The translations under genes were made by a program, and so were the position numbers. A stretch of 64,000 nucleotides of DNA, taken from Agapanthus africanus (Eukaryota; Streptophyta; Magnoliopsida; Asparagales; Amaryllidaceae). Numbering within the stretch: the stretch's first letter is position 1; each line of letters begins with the position of its first letter. The notes under the pieces were generated by a model. That model was not told where the DNA came from and searched no databases. It saw only the letters and a list, made by a program, of their open reading frames with translations. Positions 34,403-44,694 of this stretch are shown piece by piece. The DNA lies in NCBI GenBank assembly GCA_030015575.1, contig CM057346.1:560734315-560798314 (forward strand), written 5' to 3'.

Positions 34403-36432
34403 TGATTAGTCGAAAATATTGTATTTTTAACACGGCAATTTCCCTATCATTTGCACTCATTTAGAAGTGTACGGTATTCATATTTCACATATTAGCAAAA
34501 CTATCGCAAAATATCAGATTGCATGTGTTAGACTCTAAAACCGGCATTTCTAGGGAAATTGACCGCATTTCATGGTATCGCATCATTCTTATATTGCGCA
34601 ACACTTGTTTTGAGATCTGTCCAGGAAAATCCAGAAGAAAGGCCAAAATTTATACGGTACCGATCAAACATTACGCCAGCTCAATGATTTCAATTCTGGT
34701 ACCAATACAAAAGGGAAAATACCAATCAACACATCAGATAAAGCTACAAATACTATCCCAAGACCACAGAAGAAGCCTCAATTCCCAAGGAGCCATCATG
34801 GCCGCGGAACCGCGGCCGGAGCCTGCTTGAGCCGCGGTTCCACGGCAGTTATGCCACGTCAGCCCTAAAATTTTGGTTCAAAATGCTTCTCTCAAGTCCC
34901 ACACTTCAGCAAGACATGTTAATTTCCAGAAGACTCCAGAGACTTCTGCCAGATCAGCAAGCTTTGGGATCAACAATAAACTAGCCTATCATTCTAGAAA
35001 CTTCTCCTTAAACCCTAGCTTAAACCCTAAGCTAAAGCCTAACAAACTTCTTCTAGAAGCCTCAACAAACTTTTGGAGGGAATTGTAAATTCAAACCTAG
35101 ACCTAGGGTTTGGGAGATCTATAAATAAGACCCTAGGCTCACTTGTAAAAGGAGATCTCTTATCTTGGACTTGATCCTTGACTAGTTCATTTAGCCAATT
35201 TAGATCCATTCACTCTCTTTCTTCATCTTCTTCTTCCACAAGTCTAGTGAGAGGACTTGTGTGAAACCCTAACCCTAATTCCAATTAAAAGCCAAGATCT
35301 CGAGTACCCATCAAGCAAGAAGCCTTGCAACCTTTTATGAGCCGAGCCGATCTTCAACAGAGCAAGTGGCCCAAGCCGATCCGCGACTCACGGAGCCGAG
35401 CGACGCCAATTCAACAATTTAGTTCTTCCTCTTGTAGTTCTTGAATGACTGTAATCAAATTGTTGATATAAATAAAGGGTGATATTCTTTTATCTTGTTT
35501 TCTTTAAATTCTTGCATCATGATATCTTTTCAATTCTTGAATGCTTTCTGTGTGATGATGTTTGAGTAATACTCCGCTCGTCGAGGAGTCGAGACGATCA
35601 ATAGAATGATGATGTAATATATCTTAAATTGATTCTTGAATCCTACGAGTTTTGTAAACCCTAGCAAGTTCAAGAATCGACGACCCAATTCGTTGCGATG
35701 CTTTCTTGATTGATATCGCTCGAGATTGGGGAGTTACGATCGTTTCTTGAAATTGCTAGAGGCTAGAATGCGAATGATATCTACGAAAGAACAAGGGTTA
35801 AACGATGAAACCCTAGTTTCATCAAGAAATCCCTAACTCTCGTCGATCATCATCGATCTAGTATCAATCCTTCGAAGGACAAGAACACGAAACCTTGAGA
35901 TTACATCACGTCTATAGATCCGATCGATTCCTACGAGCCTCATTTAGATTCTTGACATTTTGGTTGGAAATATCATCGAAACACCGATTCTTGATTTGTT
36001 TATCAATTTCTTGATTCTTGATTAAACATCGTGACACCTGAATCAATCGATAAATTCTTGAATCATGTTTTCTTTTCTTTTCCATTAACTTTTCGATTCA
36101 AACAAATTAAATACAGAAACGAATCGCACAATCCCTGTGGACGATCCGCACTCGCTTACGATCTACAATCGACACCGTAATTGATTGTGGTCAAATATAA
36201 TTCTTTGATTGTGAATTTTATTCAATATTACCGACACATAAAAACTTATTCGCTTTATTCGATTTACACAAACAAGAAATCATTACAATCAAATGAAATC
36301 GTTATCGGGAATCATTTGAGTATTTGATTTGATACACACAATCGGAAATATACGGATCAATCAAATGGCGCCGTTGCCGGGGATCATTTGAGTTGTTTCA
36401 CTTACACAGTCTGTGAATTTTAAGAACAATCA
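34403..36432 (+). repeat. Athila 3' LTR (2,030 bp)
   Basis: Equal in length to the 5' LTR, with about 34 single-base differences and no indel noticed. Contains the TATA box at 35119-35128 and the internal primer-site copy at 36366-36383. Followed by GTACC. Confidence 0.96.
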
Positions 36433-36720
36433 GTACCAGAAGCGACTCATCATTCGCCGTTTTGGGGTATGGGATTTGGAATTTGGTTGGCGTCTGCATC
36501 GCTGCACTGGAATATGGTACCAGGAGCGACTCATCATTCTCCTTTTGGGGTATGGGGTTTGGAATTTGGTTGGCGTCTGCATCGCCGCACTGGAATATGG
36601 TACCAGGAGTGACTCATCATTCGCCACTTGGTGCATGGGGTTTGGAATTTGGTTGGCGTCTGCATCGTTGCACTGGAATATGGTACCAGGAGCGACTCAT
36701 CATTCGCCACTTGGGGACTG
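36433..36720 (-). repeat. 83-bp tandem array, right part
   Basis: Continues the array from 24284. TGGCGTCTGCAT starts at 36488, 36571 and 36654 (period 83). A lone further copy is at 37118-37180. Confidence 0.9.
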
Positions 36721-36775
36721 GGGAGCGATGGCTTAGGAGACAGGTTTAGATCCCTATCGCCTAAGGCTTTTCAAT

Positions 36776-36947
36776 TTTATGGGCCGTGAGGATCCCATAA
36801 AGGTATTTTCTCCCTGCGAGTCGTAAGGATCCCGCAGGTGTATGTTCTCCTTAGGAGTCGTGGGGACTCCTAAGTGTGTTTTTCCTTCGTGAGTCGTAAG
36901 GATCTCATAAAGGTTTGTTCTCCTCATGTATCGTGAGGACACATGAG
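36776..36947 (-). repeat. Hairpin array 2 (five hairpins)
   Basis: H1' 36776-36801: TTTATGGG/CCCATAAA, loop CCGTGAGGAT. H2' 36814-36837: CTGCGAG/CCCGCAG, loop TCGTAAGGAT. H3' 36850-36874: CTTAGGAG/CTCCTAAG, loop TCGTGGGGA. H4' 36889-36908: GTGAG/CTCAT, loop TCGTAAGGAT. H5' 36923-36947: CTCATGTAT/ACACATGAG, loop CGTGAGG. Against array 1 the stems carry paired substitutions. The A-C in H2' and the A-C in H5' are G-U in the minus-strand RNA. The lead-in GATGGCTTAGGAGACAGG is shared by both arrays. Confidence 0.82.
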
Positions 36948-37439
36948 TGGGTCTTCTTAATGGAGCATAATTCCAAAGGCGGAGACCATCCGCGTAACTG
37001 GTGATTACGGTGGGGCATGGGTATGATGAGAATTATTTGAGCCCGTGGATTGCATAAGGTAGTCAATTTGGGGACTAGCCGTAGGGCCGAGAGAATTTTG
37101 GAAATTTGAATTTTTGTTGGCGTCTGCATCGCTGCACTGGAATATGGTACCAGGAGAGACTCATCATTCGCCATTTTTTTTACCGCGATTGCTTTATCAT
37201 TTCCGCTTTTCTTATCGCGAAGGTCGCGATTTCCCTATCATTTCGGCTATTTATTCGCGGTTGCCCCATCATTTCGGCTTTATTTTCATTTTCATTTTTA
37301 CTCGCTGATTTTTATTGCGAGTTGCCCTATCATTTCGGCTTTTCTTTATTTTTCTTTTATTTACACATTTTTTTTATTTACATTCCCAGTTTAATGACTT
37401 AGAGGTCGATTGTTTCCCAGTTTAACGACGTGGTGGTCC
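36948..37439 (-). other. Non-coding region between hairpin array 2 and gag
   Basis: Contains GCCCGTGGATTGCATA and CCGTAGGGCC, with counterparts at 24013 and 24054, so the whole module (array plus this tail) is duplicated within the element. Also one more 83-bp-type unit (37118) and a repeat of the core CATCATTTCGGC / CTATCATTTCGGC, near 37220-37340, in pyrimidine-rich sequence. Confidence 0.65.
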
Positions 37440-39260
37440 TCTTTGCTTATCCCAGCTCCTTGAACATTGATCTTGGCGGAGCTGTGTTGATGACCTAGCT
37501 CTGTGGCTTGCCGATACATCCGAGGATTGAGAGGTTTTTCCAAGCTTATATTGGTCCTCTGCCCAATCTTTGAAAACACATCAGTCTTCAATGGTATGAC
37601 TCAGCACTCTATGGTATGGGCAGTATATGGGATTGCCAGTCATATTCATTTCATGTGGCCTCTTCGGAATAGGCAGTTGCAGGCCATTGTTCAGGGCTTC
37701 CTCGAATATATCGCGGACCTCATCCCTCCTAAAGGAGTACACCTTCTTCCTTCTCTCCATCAGAGTAGGTGCCCTCACTGACGCCGGTCCCTGAGGCCGA
37801 TCAATCTTCGGTTCGCCCTGCACATGTCTGGGAGGGTTAGGTTCCCGAAAGGTTTCGGTCTCTATTTGCATGAAATCGGCGGTCATAGCTTGACTGTTTG
37901 CTAACACGCCTTTAGACAGTTCTATCTCTCCCGTCTTGTATTGCTTTTCGACCCAATCTTTGAAGACGAAGCAGTCCTCAATGGAATGACCTATCACCCT
38001 GTGATAGGGGCAATATTTTGGGTCGTCGGTCATAGTCTCTTCTTGCGGTCTCTTTGATTCTGGCAGTTGTAGACCGTTTCTTAGGGCGTCCCTGAATATC
38101 TTGTGGACCTTTTCCCTCTTGAAGGAATAGACCTTTTCCAGCTTCTCTTTCAGAGGCGATTCCCCCCCGGCGTATGTATCGGAGGGACTGGAGGCTGATT
38201 GCGGCCGTTTTTCGCGAAGGCGCTCCGCTTTTAGGTTTAAAGGGATATCAGTTGGCTGCTCCCGGGTCCTAATCCCTGGCTCATAAGCCAAAATTTGATT
38301 CTGCTGTAATTGCAATCGGGCGACTTGGGTCGCGAGATCTGCCACGACGTTTGCCAGTTCGTCGACTTTGGAATAGACCTCGGCCATCTTCTCATCCCTG
38401 TCCTGAAATTGCCTTTGAAGCCATTGGAATAATACTTGTTCTATAGTTCCGGCTATGACAACCGGGTAATCTTTATTGCCTGAGCTCCATTCCGTAGGAA
38501 CCACGGGCTCCTCTGGCTTATCGGCCTGAGCGGGCTCTTCATCATTTAGATCGAGCCGATGCTGGGTAGCGTCAACCATATCATCACCATGGCTGTGAAG
38601 AAGAGGAGGATTCGTTTCTTCATGTCCGGCCATGTAGACAGTGTGGATAACACATTCAGCCATTCTTTCATCGCCGGCAGCTGGTTTCGCGGGGCGGTCC
38701 GGGCTTTGGAAATTCATAAATTTTAGCATGGCTAGAGCCCTAGCCCTTTTGTTGGCTCTATTTCTGAGCCGTTTCTGCCTCAGCTTCTCTGCCTTAAGCG
38801 CTTGGCAGGCTTCTGCTCTTCGGGAAGCCGCCATAGGCCGAGTGATGGGGATGCTTGAGAAGACATCTGCTCGCGTGTCCGTCGAAGGTATCGCCTGGGC
38901 TTGCCCACGACGTCTGGCAACTTCTTTTGTTCCGATGGCTTTGCCCCCAGTTGGTGCCATGGAAAGCCGTCCAGACACCGATTTGCGCTTGGGTTGGGGC
39001 GCCCTCGAGATTACCACATTCGGTCCCCTGCCTTTTGAGACCAGTCTGTCTGTTGCTGGAGCTTGAGTAGCCGGGATGGCGTTAGCTGACACGAACAAGA
39101 TAGAGCCGAATGGTAGCGGCTCCTCCTCCCATTGTCGCCCGAGACTGGCCGGAAGGACCGTCCTGGAGTCCATCTTCATCGTGTAGGAGACTGGAGTCGT
39201 GCTGAGAGCTGAGTTCATCATAGGAGACATTGTTGAAAAGTGATTGCTTGAAACCTGCAT
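37440..39260 (-). pseudogene. Gag-like gene with duplicated zinc-knuckle module
   Basis: Open from 39260 to the TGA at 37581-37583 (559 residues). A basic segment lies at about 155-180 and a coiled-coil-like segment (DEKMAEVYSKVDELANVV) near 290-315. A CX2HX4HX4C knuckle (CPYHRVIGHSIEDC) is at about 415 and is followed by FVFKDWVEKQYKTGEIELS. The module, from KVYSFKREKV to the knuckle, is repeated at about 515-559 (KKVYSFRRDEV, CPYHRVLSHTIED). The second copy ends in TGA where the first has TGC for the last Cys, and the same frame continues with VFKDWAEDQYKLGK. No protease or RT follows. Related to Gag of Tat-like gypsy elements; the N-terminal half is not recognised. Confidence 0.8.
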
Positions 39261-39348
39261 GAAAGAGCATTATTTTAGTATAAATATAGGTATGTATATT
39301 TATTGAGTTCGCATGAACGCTTAACCCGAAATATGGGAGGAGAGATTT

Positions 39349-39366
39349 GTCCCACCGGGTGTGCCA
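39349..39366 (-). promoter_or_regulatory. Candidate primer-binding site of the gag-only element
   Basis: TGGCACACCCGGTGGGAC on the minus strand begins with TGG five bases from the 5' LTR, the expected place and form. I could not match it with confidence to a particular plant tRNA. Confidence 0.6.
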
Positions 39367-39964
39367 GAATCTGTAGGGTGTTTTTCGTTAACCCATTGAG
39401 ATGGGAATACGCGCGCGCTTGTCAGGCGAATTACAGATTCCTCCTGCCTAGGGTAGGCTGGGGTTTATTGATTGTGGAGATCCGAATCTCCGGCAGCCGC
39501 GAACTAAGCTGCCGTTAATTACCCCTCGCATTTGGAGCGAAGGAACCTCCGATTGACGGGTTAAGCTGGTCATGCGAACTCAATATGCAGTACGTTGGTG
39601 CGTGTGTATTTTTTTCCGTTTTGTTCCACTTGTAAAAAGAGATATATACATATATATATATATATATTCTATATATAAAAACAAAAATAAATAAGTAATT
39701 TTTTTTAATTTATTATTATTATTTTTTAATTTTAAAATATTATTTATAATTTAAATTTATTTATTTAATATTTATTTAATATATTTTTTTTAAATAAAAA
39801 AAGGGATTAAATAAAGAAAAGAAGAAAAGAAAATAATTATGTTTTTTTTATTTTTAAATATTATTTATAATTTATTTTTATTTATTTAATATTTATTTAT
39901 TTTTATTTAAAAAAAAGGAGGAAGAAAGGAGAAAAGAAGAAAAGAGAATTTTTTTTTTAAAGGT

Positions 39965-40120
39965 GGGGTCACATGTTAGCATGTGACCCCTCATATGAGG
40001 GGGGTCACATGCTAGCATGTGATATGGAGGGTCACATGTTAGCATGTGACCCCTCATGTGGAGAGCATACCCCCGTCACATGCTCTGCATGTGACCCCGT
40101 CACATGCTCTGCATGTGACT
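39965..40120. repeat. Cluster of CACATG/CATGTG palindromes
   Basis: GGGGTCACATG/CATGTGACCCC around TTAG (39965-39990); the perfect 16-mer CCCCTCATATGAGGGG (39987-40002); the perfect 18-mer TCACATGCTAGCATGTGA (40005-40022); GGGTCACATG/CATGTGACCC around TTAG (40029-40052); then two GTCACATG/CATGTGAC dyads around CTCTG. CATGTG is a core of several plant transcription-factor sites. Confidence 0.9.
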
Positions 40121-40149
40121 GCCTTTTTTTCTTTTATCTTTTTTCTTTA

Positions 40150-40560
40150 ACGTGGAGTTCAACTCCAAAAGAATTTTATATGGCTAAAAAAATTATAATG
40201 TGGAGTTAAACTCCCCCAAAAAAGATTTTCACTGTGGAGTTAAACTCCAAAAGAATTTCTGAAGTGGAGTTAAACTCCAAAAGAATTTTATTTGTAGAGT
40301 TGAACTCCAAAAGAATTTTATGTGGTGGAGTTAAACTCTAAAAGGATTTTATTTGTGGAGTTGAACTCCAAAGGAATTTTATTTGTGGAGTTGAACTCCA
40401 AAAGATTTTTACTGTGGAGTTAAACTCCAAAAGAATTTTCCTGGTGGTGGAGTTGAACTCCAAAAGAATTTTATTTGTGGAGTTGAACTCCAAAAGATTT
40501 TTATTTGTGGAGTTAAACTCCAACAGATTTTTATTTGTGGAGTTAAACTCCAACAGATTT
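40150..40560. repeat. Thirteen copies of a GGAGTT-N-AACTCC dyad
   Basis: About 30-bp units, each with the dyad GGAGTTNAACTCC (a few one-base variants) followed by AAAAGAATTTTATTTGT-like spacer. The dyad is better kept than the spacer. Confidence 0.9.
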
Positions 40561-40851
40561 TCTCCTTTCTCTTTTGAGAAGAAACCCAAAATGGGTTCTC
40601 TTGAAACTCCAAGATCTAGATCTTGGATGATAAAAAAAGAGACCCTTTTTCTTCTCTTGATGGAATTTTGGGAGATGGATTTATGGTAAAACTTTGTTTA
40701 GTTTTTTTTTTTAAAGAAAAGAAAGAGATCTAAGCTCTTGATTTATTTGGAAAATGAAAAGAGAAAGAACTTGAAAAGGAGTGAGTGGAGGCACAAACCC
40801 TATTTTTTTTTGAGGGAATGAAAAAGTGTATGCTTTATTCATCATCATGTT

Positions 40852-40863
40852 GCCTTATATAGG
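40852..40863 (-). promoter_or_regulatory. TATA box of the gag-only element
   Basis: CCTATATAAGGC on the minus strand, followed about 12 bases later by AATAAA. Its position sets U3 at the right end of the LTR. The other LTR has lost this region. Confidence 0.6.
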
Positions 40864-41184
40864 CTTACACATTTACATATAGCCCCTTGGGCTTTACAAA
40901 AATGGCATTTTAGCCATCCCATGGCTCATGTGCCATTTCATTTTTGCACATAAGCCATGGGCTTACAAAATATTGGCTTTATGCCCATTTTGTTTACATT
41001 CATGCATAAAAAATTACATAAAAATTATTTATGACATGATTTTGTTGTTGGCATGAGAGAGGCTGGCCGCTGGCTCGACTTGGGCATGGGCCCGCTTGAC
41101 CTGGGCTTGGGCCCACCAAGCTTGGGGGTTGACCTTGACTTTGATTCGGTCAACCGGGGTGTAAATTTTTACCCCAACAACTTT

Positions 41185-42663
41185 AAATAAATAAACCCTG
41201 CATTATAATGAGCATAGTGTAAGTCTCATACACCCATGTAGCATGTATCATCAAGCATGACACAAAAAGAAAAATAATTAATATATATCACATATATATT
41301 AAGTGTGCACATATGAGAAAAAGAAATGCACAAGTGAGCAAATATTAGTTAATGTAAATTAATATATCAAATATATAATTATACATTAAATTATTAAATC
41401 AACACTTGATTCAATAATCCGGCTATATCACATATAACCGACTAATATCATATGTATCATCTTATCGAATCAACACTTGATTCGATAACCCGGCTATATC
41501 ACATAGAACCGTCCGATCTCACATATCGCGAGAATAGAATACAGTATCACATACACGTATTAATCTCGGTCCCGCACATATCACATATATGCTCCTACTT
41601 CATTTCGCCTGAGCCTGAAAACCTCTATATAGGACTCTAAAGACTCGTCAATACGCCGGCAGTAGGTGATGATCATATCAGTCACCTACAAGCCATCAGC
41701 GGTACTAGCTGGACGTAATGGCTACCCGGGTATTGAGCGATCAGAAGATCAACAAGCAAGCCTGCTCATACTCCTGTAAAGCCTGTTAGTAACACTACCG
41801 TACAGTCCGGTCTCTTCGTCTGATATGTCGCATATCTAGTCTAGGAGTGGTAAACGTCAGACCTCAGTAACCGATAAGTCGTGACGATGTGAGACTCATA
41901 ACGGGTTGAGAAACTACTGATAACACTTACCAGTAGATCTCCCTGGCAAGAGAATTCCTGTTATGGCCAATCGAGCATAGCGCAACATCAACCCCCAATA
42001 CCGGGAGAGACGAATCCTTTCCTATCGCTTATTGCCTCCATGTGACTCGGGACTGTATCCAAAAACCACCGTTTTGCACATTCTCTTGAACGTGGTAAGG
42101 TAGAAATCAAAGCACAGTGGGAATCACACAAGACTCTATGACGATCTCGGGTCTACAGACTAACCTATATCAGTGTCACCAGAGAACTGCTATCTGACAA
42201 TAGGTATAATACCAACTAAGTTCTCGGCGAGTCCGTTTAGTGTACCCAGTCTCCACTGAGCACCCATGTACCATCTTTGATGTCAAACACCAATGGATGT
42301 GGGATCATCCATCGCCCATCATATAGGTCAAGAAGCGTATACGCTAGTCTACTCTGGAATATCGATGCCCTGTCTCGATACACCCTCGACTAGGAACTAT
42401 TAAAAGATGTACTTATGGACTACCCTGGCCCACTAGTATGATCTCCATCATAGTCCTGATAGTCAAGTACACATCCTAAGGGCTTTATCAACATGTGTGA
42501 GCAAGACAGTATCACAATACAAGTCTACATGTTAAGACAAAGAGCAACCAGATAGCATACTATCATGTCGAGCAAGAAAGTCCTCTCTATATATGTCCAA
42601 GTATCCACTATAATATACATCATATGTACAATAATGACCTCTAGGGCATACATATAACTAACA
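41185..42663 (-). repeat. Copia-1 5' LTR, outer part
   Basis: Resumes the LTR exactly where 21960 left off (AAATAAATAAACCCTGC) and runs to ACTAACA. Matches 1857-3347. The next bases, GGTTG, do not match the left flank. Confidence 0.95.
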
Positions 42664-43019
42664 GGTTGTTCATGCACAAATTTAACAAGCATTAAATATA
42701 TGCCATTACTTGACAAGAAAGTGGGCTTTTGAGCTCATAGTTTTATAAAAGAAAATGAAATTGGATTTGAGTTATGGGTTGGGTTAGGTCTTGTGTTTAA
42801 TTTAAAAAAAAGAGGTTAAAATTTAGTTTTAAAAAAATGTTTTTGGGAAAAATAGATAGAATAATAAAATAATATATTTAATAGAAAACAAAATATACAG
42901 AAAATACTAAGAATAAATAGATACAATATTTTACTAAAAAAAGAAAATATGAATGTATAGTAATATTGGGGTCGTTACAATACATGAGACTTAGTGAAGC
43001 TACCCAAGTGTCTAAAAGC
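42664..43019. other. Unassigned AT-rich stretch
   Basis: No protein, LTR edge or repeat recognised. It lies between copia-1 and a decayed copia pol and may be its worn upstream part. Confidence 0.4.
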
Positions 43020-44442
43020 GTTGCAGAATATGTGAGTGTATAGAATTAAAGATGAGATCAATGGTGTGAAGCGGTACAAGGCTCGTTTGGTAGTCAAGGG
43101 ATACACACAAAAATAAGGTATTGATTATCAAGAGATTTTCCCTCTGTGGTAAAGATGACATCTACTCGGATGATCCTAAGTATTGTGGCCATGAAGGATT
43201 TTCACTTAGAGCAACTAGATCTCAAGACCACGTTCCTTCATGGAGATTTGGATGAGGAGATTTATATGATGCAACCATCGGGATACGGGGTAAAGGGGAA
43301 GGAGAATATGGTATGTAAGTCGCGAAAGAGTTTGTATGGCTTCAAGCAAGCACCTAGGCAATGATATCTCAAGTTCGATCAATTCATGCTAGAGACAGGA
43401 TTTGTGCGGAATGAATCAGATCACCGTGTCTATGTTCAAACTTTCAAGGGTGAAGACTACATTATTTTTTCATTGTATATGGATGACATATTGGTAACGG
43501 GTCCGAGTATCAAGAAAATTCAAAGTTTGAAGAAAATGATGACCGAGAAATTCTCCATGAAGGATTTAGGAGCGTCAAAACAAATCTTGGGTATGAAGAA
43601 CGTTCGAGATAGGAAGTAGCAGAATGTGGTTATCACAAAGGGATTACATTGAAAAGGTTTTGAAGCGGTTCAATATGGAAAAGTCAAAGCCGGTGAGTAC
43701 GCCCTTAGCGAGGCATTTCAAACTCATGAAAGAGTTGTGCCCGAAAACTCAAGAGCAGAAGGACGAGATGGTGAGAGTACTGTATGCTTTTGCAGTGAGG
43801 AGTTTGATATATGAGATGGTGAGTACGATACCTGATATTGCACATACAGTGGGAGTTGTTAGCCAGTATATACAAAATCTAGGGAAGGAGCATTGGAATG
43901 CGGTGAAGCGGATTCTAAGATATCTTAGGGGTATATCTAGTCACTGTTTATGCTTTGGAGGCGACTCTTTAAAGGTGTAAGGGTACATTGATGCGGACTA
44001 TTCAGGAGATCGAGATAGTGGGAAGAACATAACGGGGTAAGTATTCACGGTTAGGGGAACAACGGTGAGTTAGGTCTCTCAATTCCAAAAGGTTGTAGCA
44101 TTGTCAACTACGGAAGCGGAGTATGTGGCGATCACAGAAGCCAGCAAGGAGATGATATGGTTGCAAGGGTTGCTTGAATAATTGGGCAAAAATCAAGACT
44201 TCAACACCCCGTGGAACGACAACCAAAGTGTGATACATTTGGCGAAAAATCCGGCATATCACTTTCGGACGAAGCACATCGAAGTGCGGTACCACTTCAT
44301 TTGTATAGCGATTGAAGAGGAGGAGTTGACATTGCAGAAAATCGCTGGAGAAAAGAATCTGGCGGATATGTTCACCAAGGTCGTAGACATAGATAAGCTG
44401 AATTTCTGTTGCAGGTTGGTGAATATCTTCATAAAAATCTGA
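43020..44442 (+). pseudogene. Decayed Tork-like copia RT and RNase H
   Basis: Plus-strand remnant with RT motifs RYKARLVVKGYTQK, LEQLDLKTTFLHGDLDEEIY, YGFKQAPRQ and the catalytic SLYMDDILVTG, then [41 protein letters not shown] and TKHIEVRYHFI with ADMFTKV. Stops or frameshifts interrupt it near 43114, 43142, 43362, 43617, 43978, 44038, 44071 and 44180. Protease, integrase and Gag are absent. It belongs to a different copia group from copia-1, whose wording differs throughout. Confidence 0.88.
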
Positions 44443-44509
44443 GGAGGAGAGTGTAGAGCAGAGTCATATAAAGTCCACTAGTGTCTAGGATTAAGGCTGA
44501 AGAATTTCC

Positions 44510-44694
44510 AAGTGGGAGAATGGTAGAAATTATGGAACATCCTTCATGTCAGACATCTAAAGTAGAAAAAACGGAAGACGTCTGATGGTATAAGCATCTT
44601 CACTTCAGACGTCAGGCCAAATCAAGTTCAGAAGTCTGGTATCTACATGAGAAACAGCAGAGCATGAGGTAGAAGTTTGCAGTTCATTAGGGCA
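44510..44694 (+). repeat. Polypurine tract and LTR fragment of the Tork-like element
   Basis: AAGTGGGAGAA (44510-44520) is a copia polypurine tract. TGGTAGAAATTATGG begins directly after and should be the 3' LTR start (one base off the usual TG layout). The LTR is cut at about 44694 by LTR3. Confidence 0.7.

Larger units (their letters stand above)
24285..36432 (+). mobile_element. Athila-type Ty3/gypsy element, 12.1 kb
   Basis: Two LTRs of exactly 2,030 bp, TGATTAGTCG to AACAATCA, flanked by GTACC (24280-24284, 36433-36437). Order is LTR, tRNA-Asp primer site, gag, protease, RT, RNase H, integrase, polypurine tract, LTR. RT wording (FMDDFSIFGDSF, LNWEKCHFMV) and the tRNA-Asp primer place it in Athila. 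No env-like frame is seen between integrase and the 3' LTR. By eye the LTRs differ at about 34 positions (1.7%), so it is the youngest insertion of the nest. Gag-pol is broken by several frameshifts and stops. Confidence 0.95.
21966..41179 (-). mobile_element. Gag-only, non-autonomous LTR element (Tat-like), carrying the Athila insertion
   Basis: Ends are TGTAGGGTG and ACCCCAACA, flanked by ACTTT on both sides (21961-21965, 41180-41184). Minus-strand order is 5' LTR (39372-41179), candidate primer site, gag pseudogene, long non-coding region with several repeat arrays, truncated 3' LTR. No protease, RT or integrase is present outside the nested Athila. Without Athila the element is about 7.1 kb. 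The zinc-knuckle form (CPYHRVIGHSIEDC) and the tandem repeats downstream of gag resemble the Tat/Ogre group, but this assignment is inference. The 3' LTR lost the U3 side and the polypurine tract, so it probably cannot move now. Confidence 0.85.
39372..41179 (-). repeat. Gag-only element 5' LTR (1,808 bp)
   Basis: TGTAGGGTG to ACCCCAACA on the plus strand, next to target duplication ACTTT. On the minus strand CCTATATAAGGC (40852-40863) is a TATA box and GAATAAAGCA (40831-40840) a poly(A) signal, giving a U3 of about 320 bp. The rest, with both dyad arrays, lies downstream of the expected start and would be transcribed. Confidence 0.9.
1144..42663 (-). mobile_element. Copia-1: Ty1/copia (Tork/Angela type) element expanded by nested insertions
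   Basis: Two direct LTRs begin with TGTAGGAATGCC and end with ACTAACA as read on the plus strand. On the sense (minus) strand the order is 5' LTR, tRNA-iMet primer site, long leader, protease-integrase, reverse transcriptase, RNase H, polypurine tract, 3' LTR, which is copia order. Without the inserted elements it would be about 10.4 kb. No Gag domain is seen between primer site and protease. The two LTRs differ at about 5 of the first 90 bases, which makes this the oldest layer of the nest. The flanking pentamers (ATCCC left, GGTTG right) do not match, so the target duplication is lost or one flank is rearranged. Confidence 0.9.

Noticed and set aside
36440..37180. A protein from the 83-bp repeat frames
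   Set aside because: The frames are antisense to the element, the period is not a multiple of three, and they break at the edges of the array.
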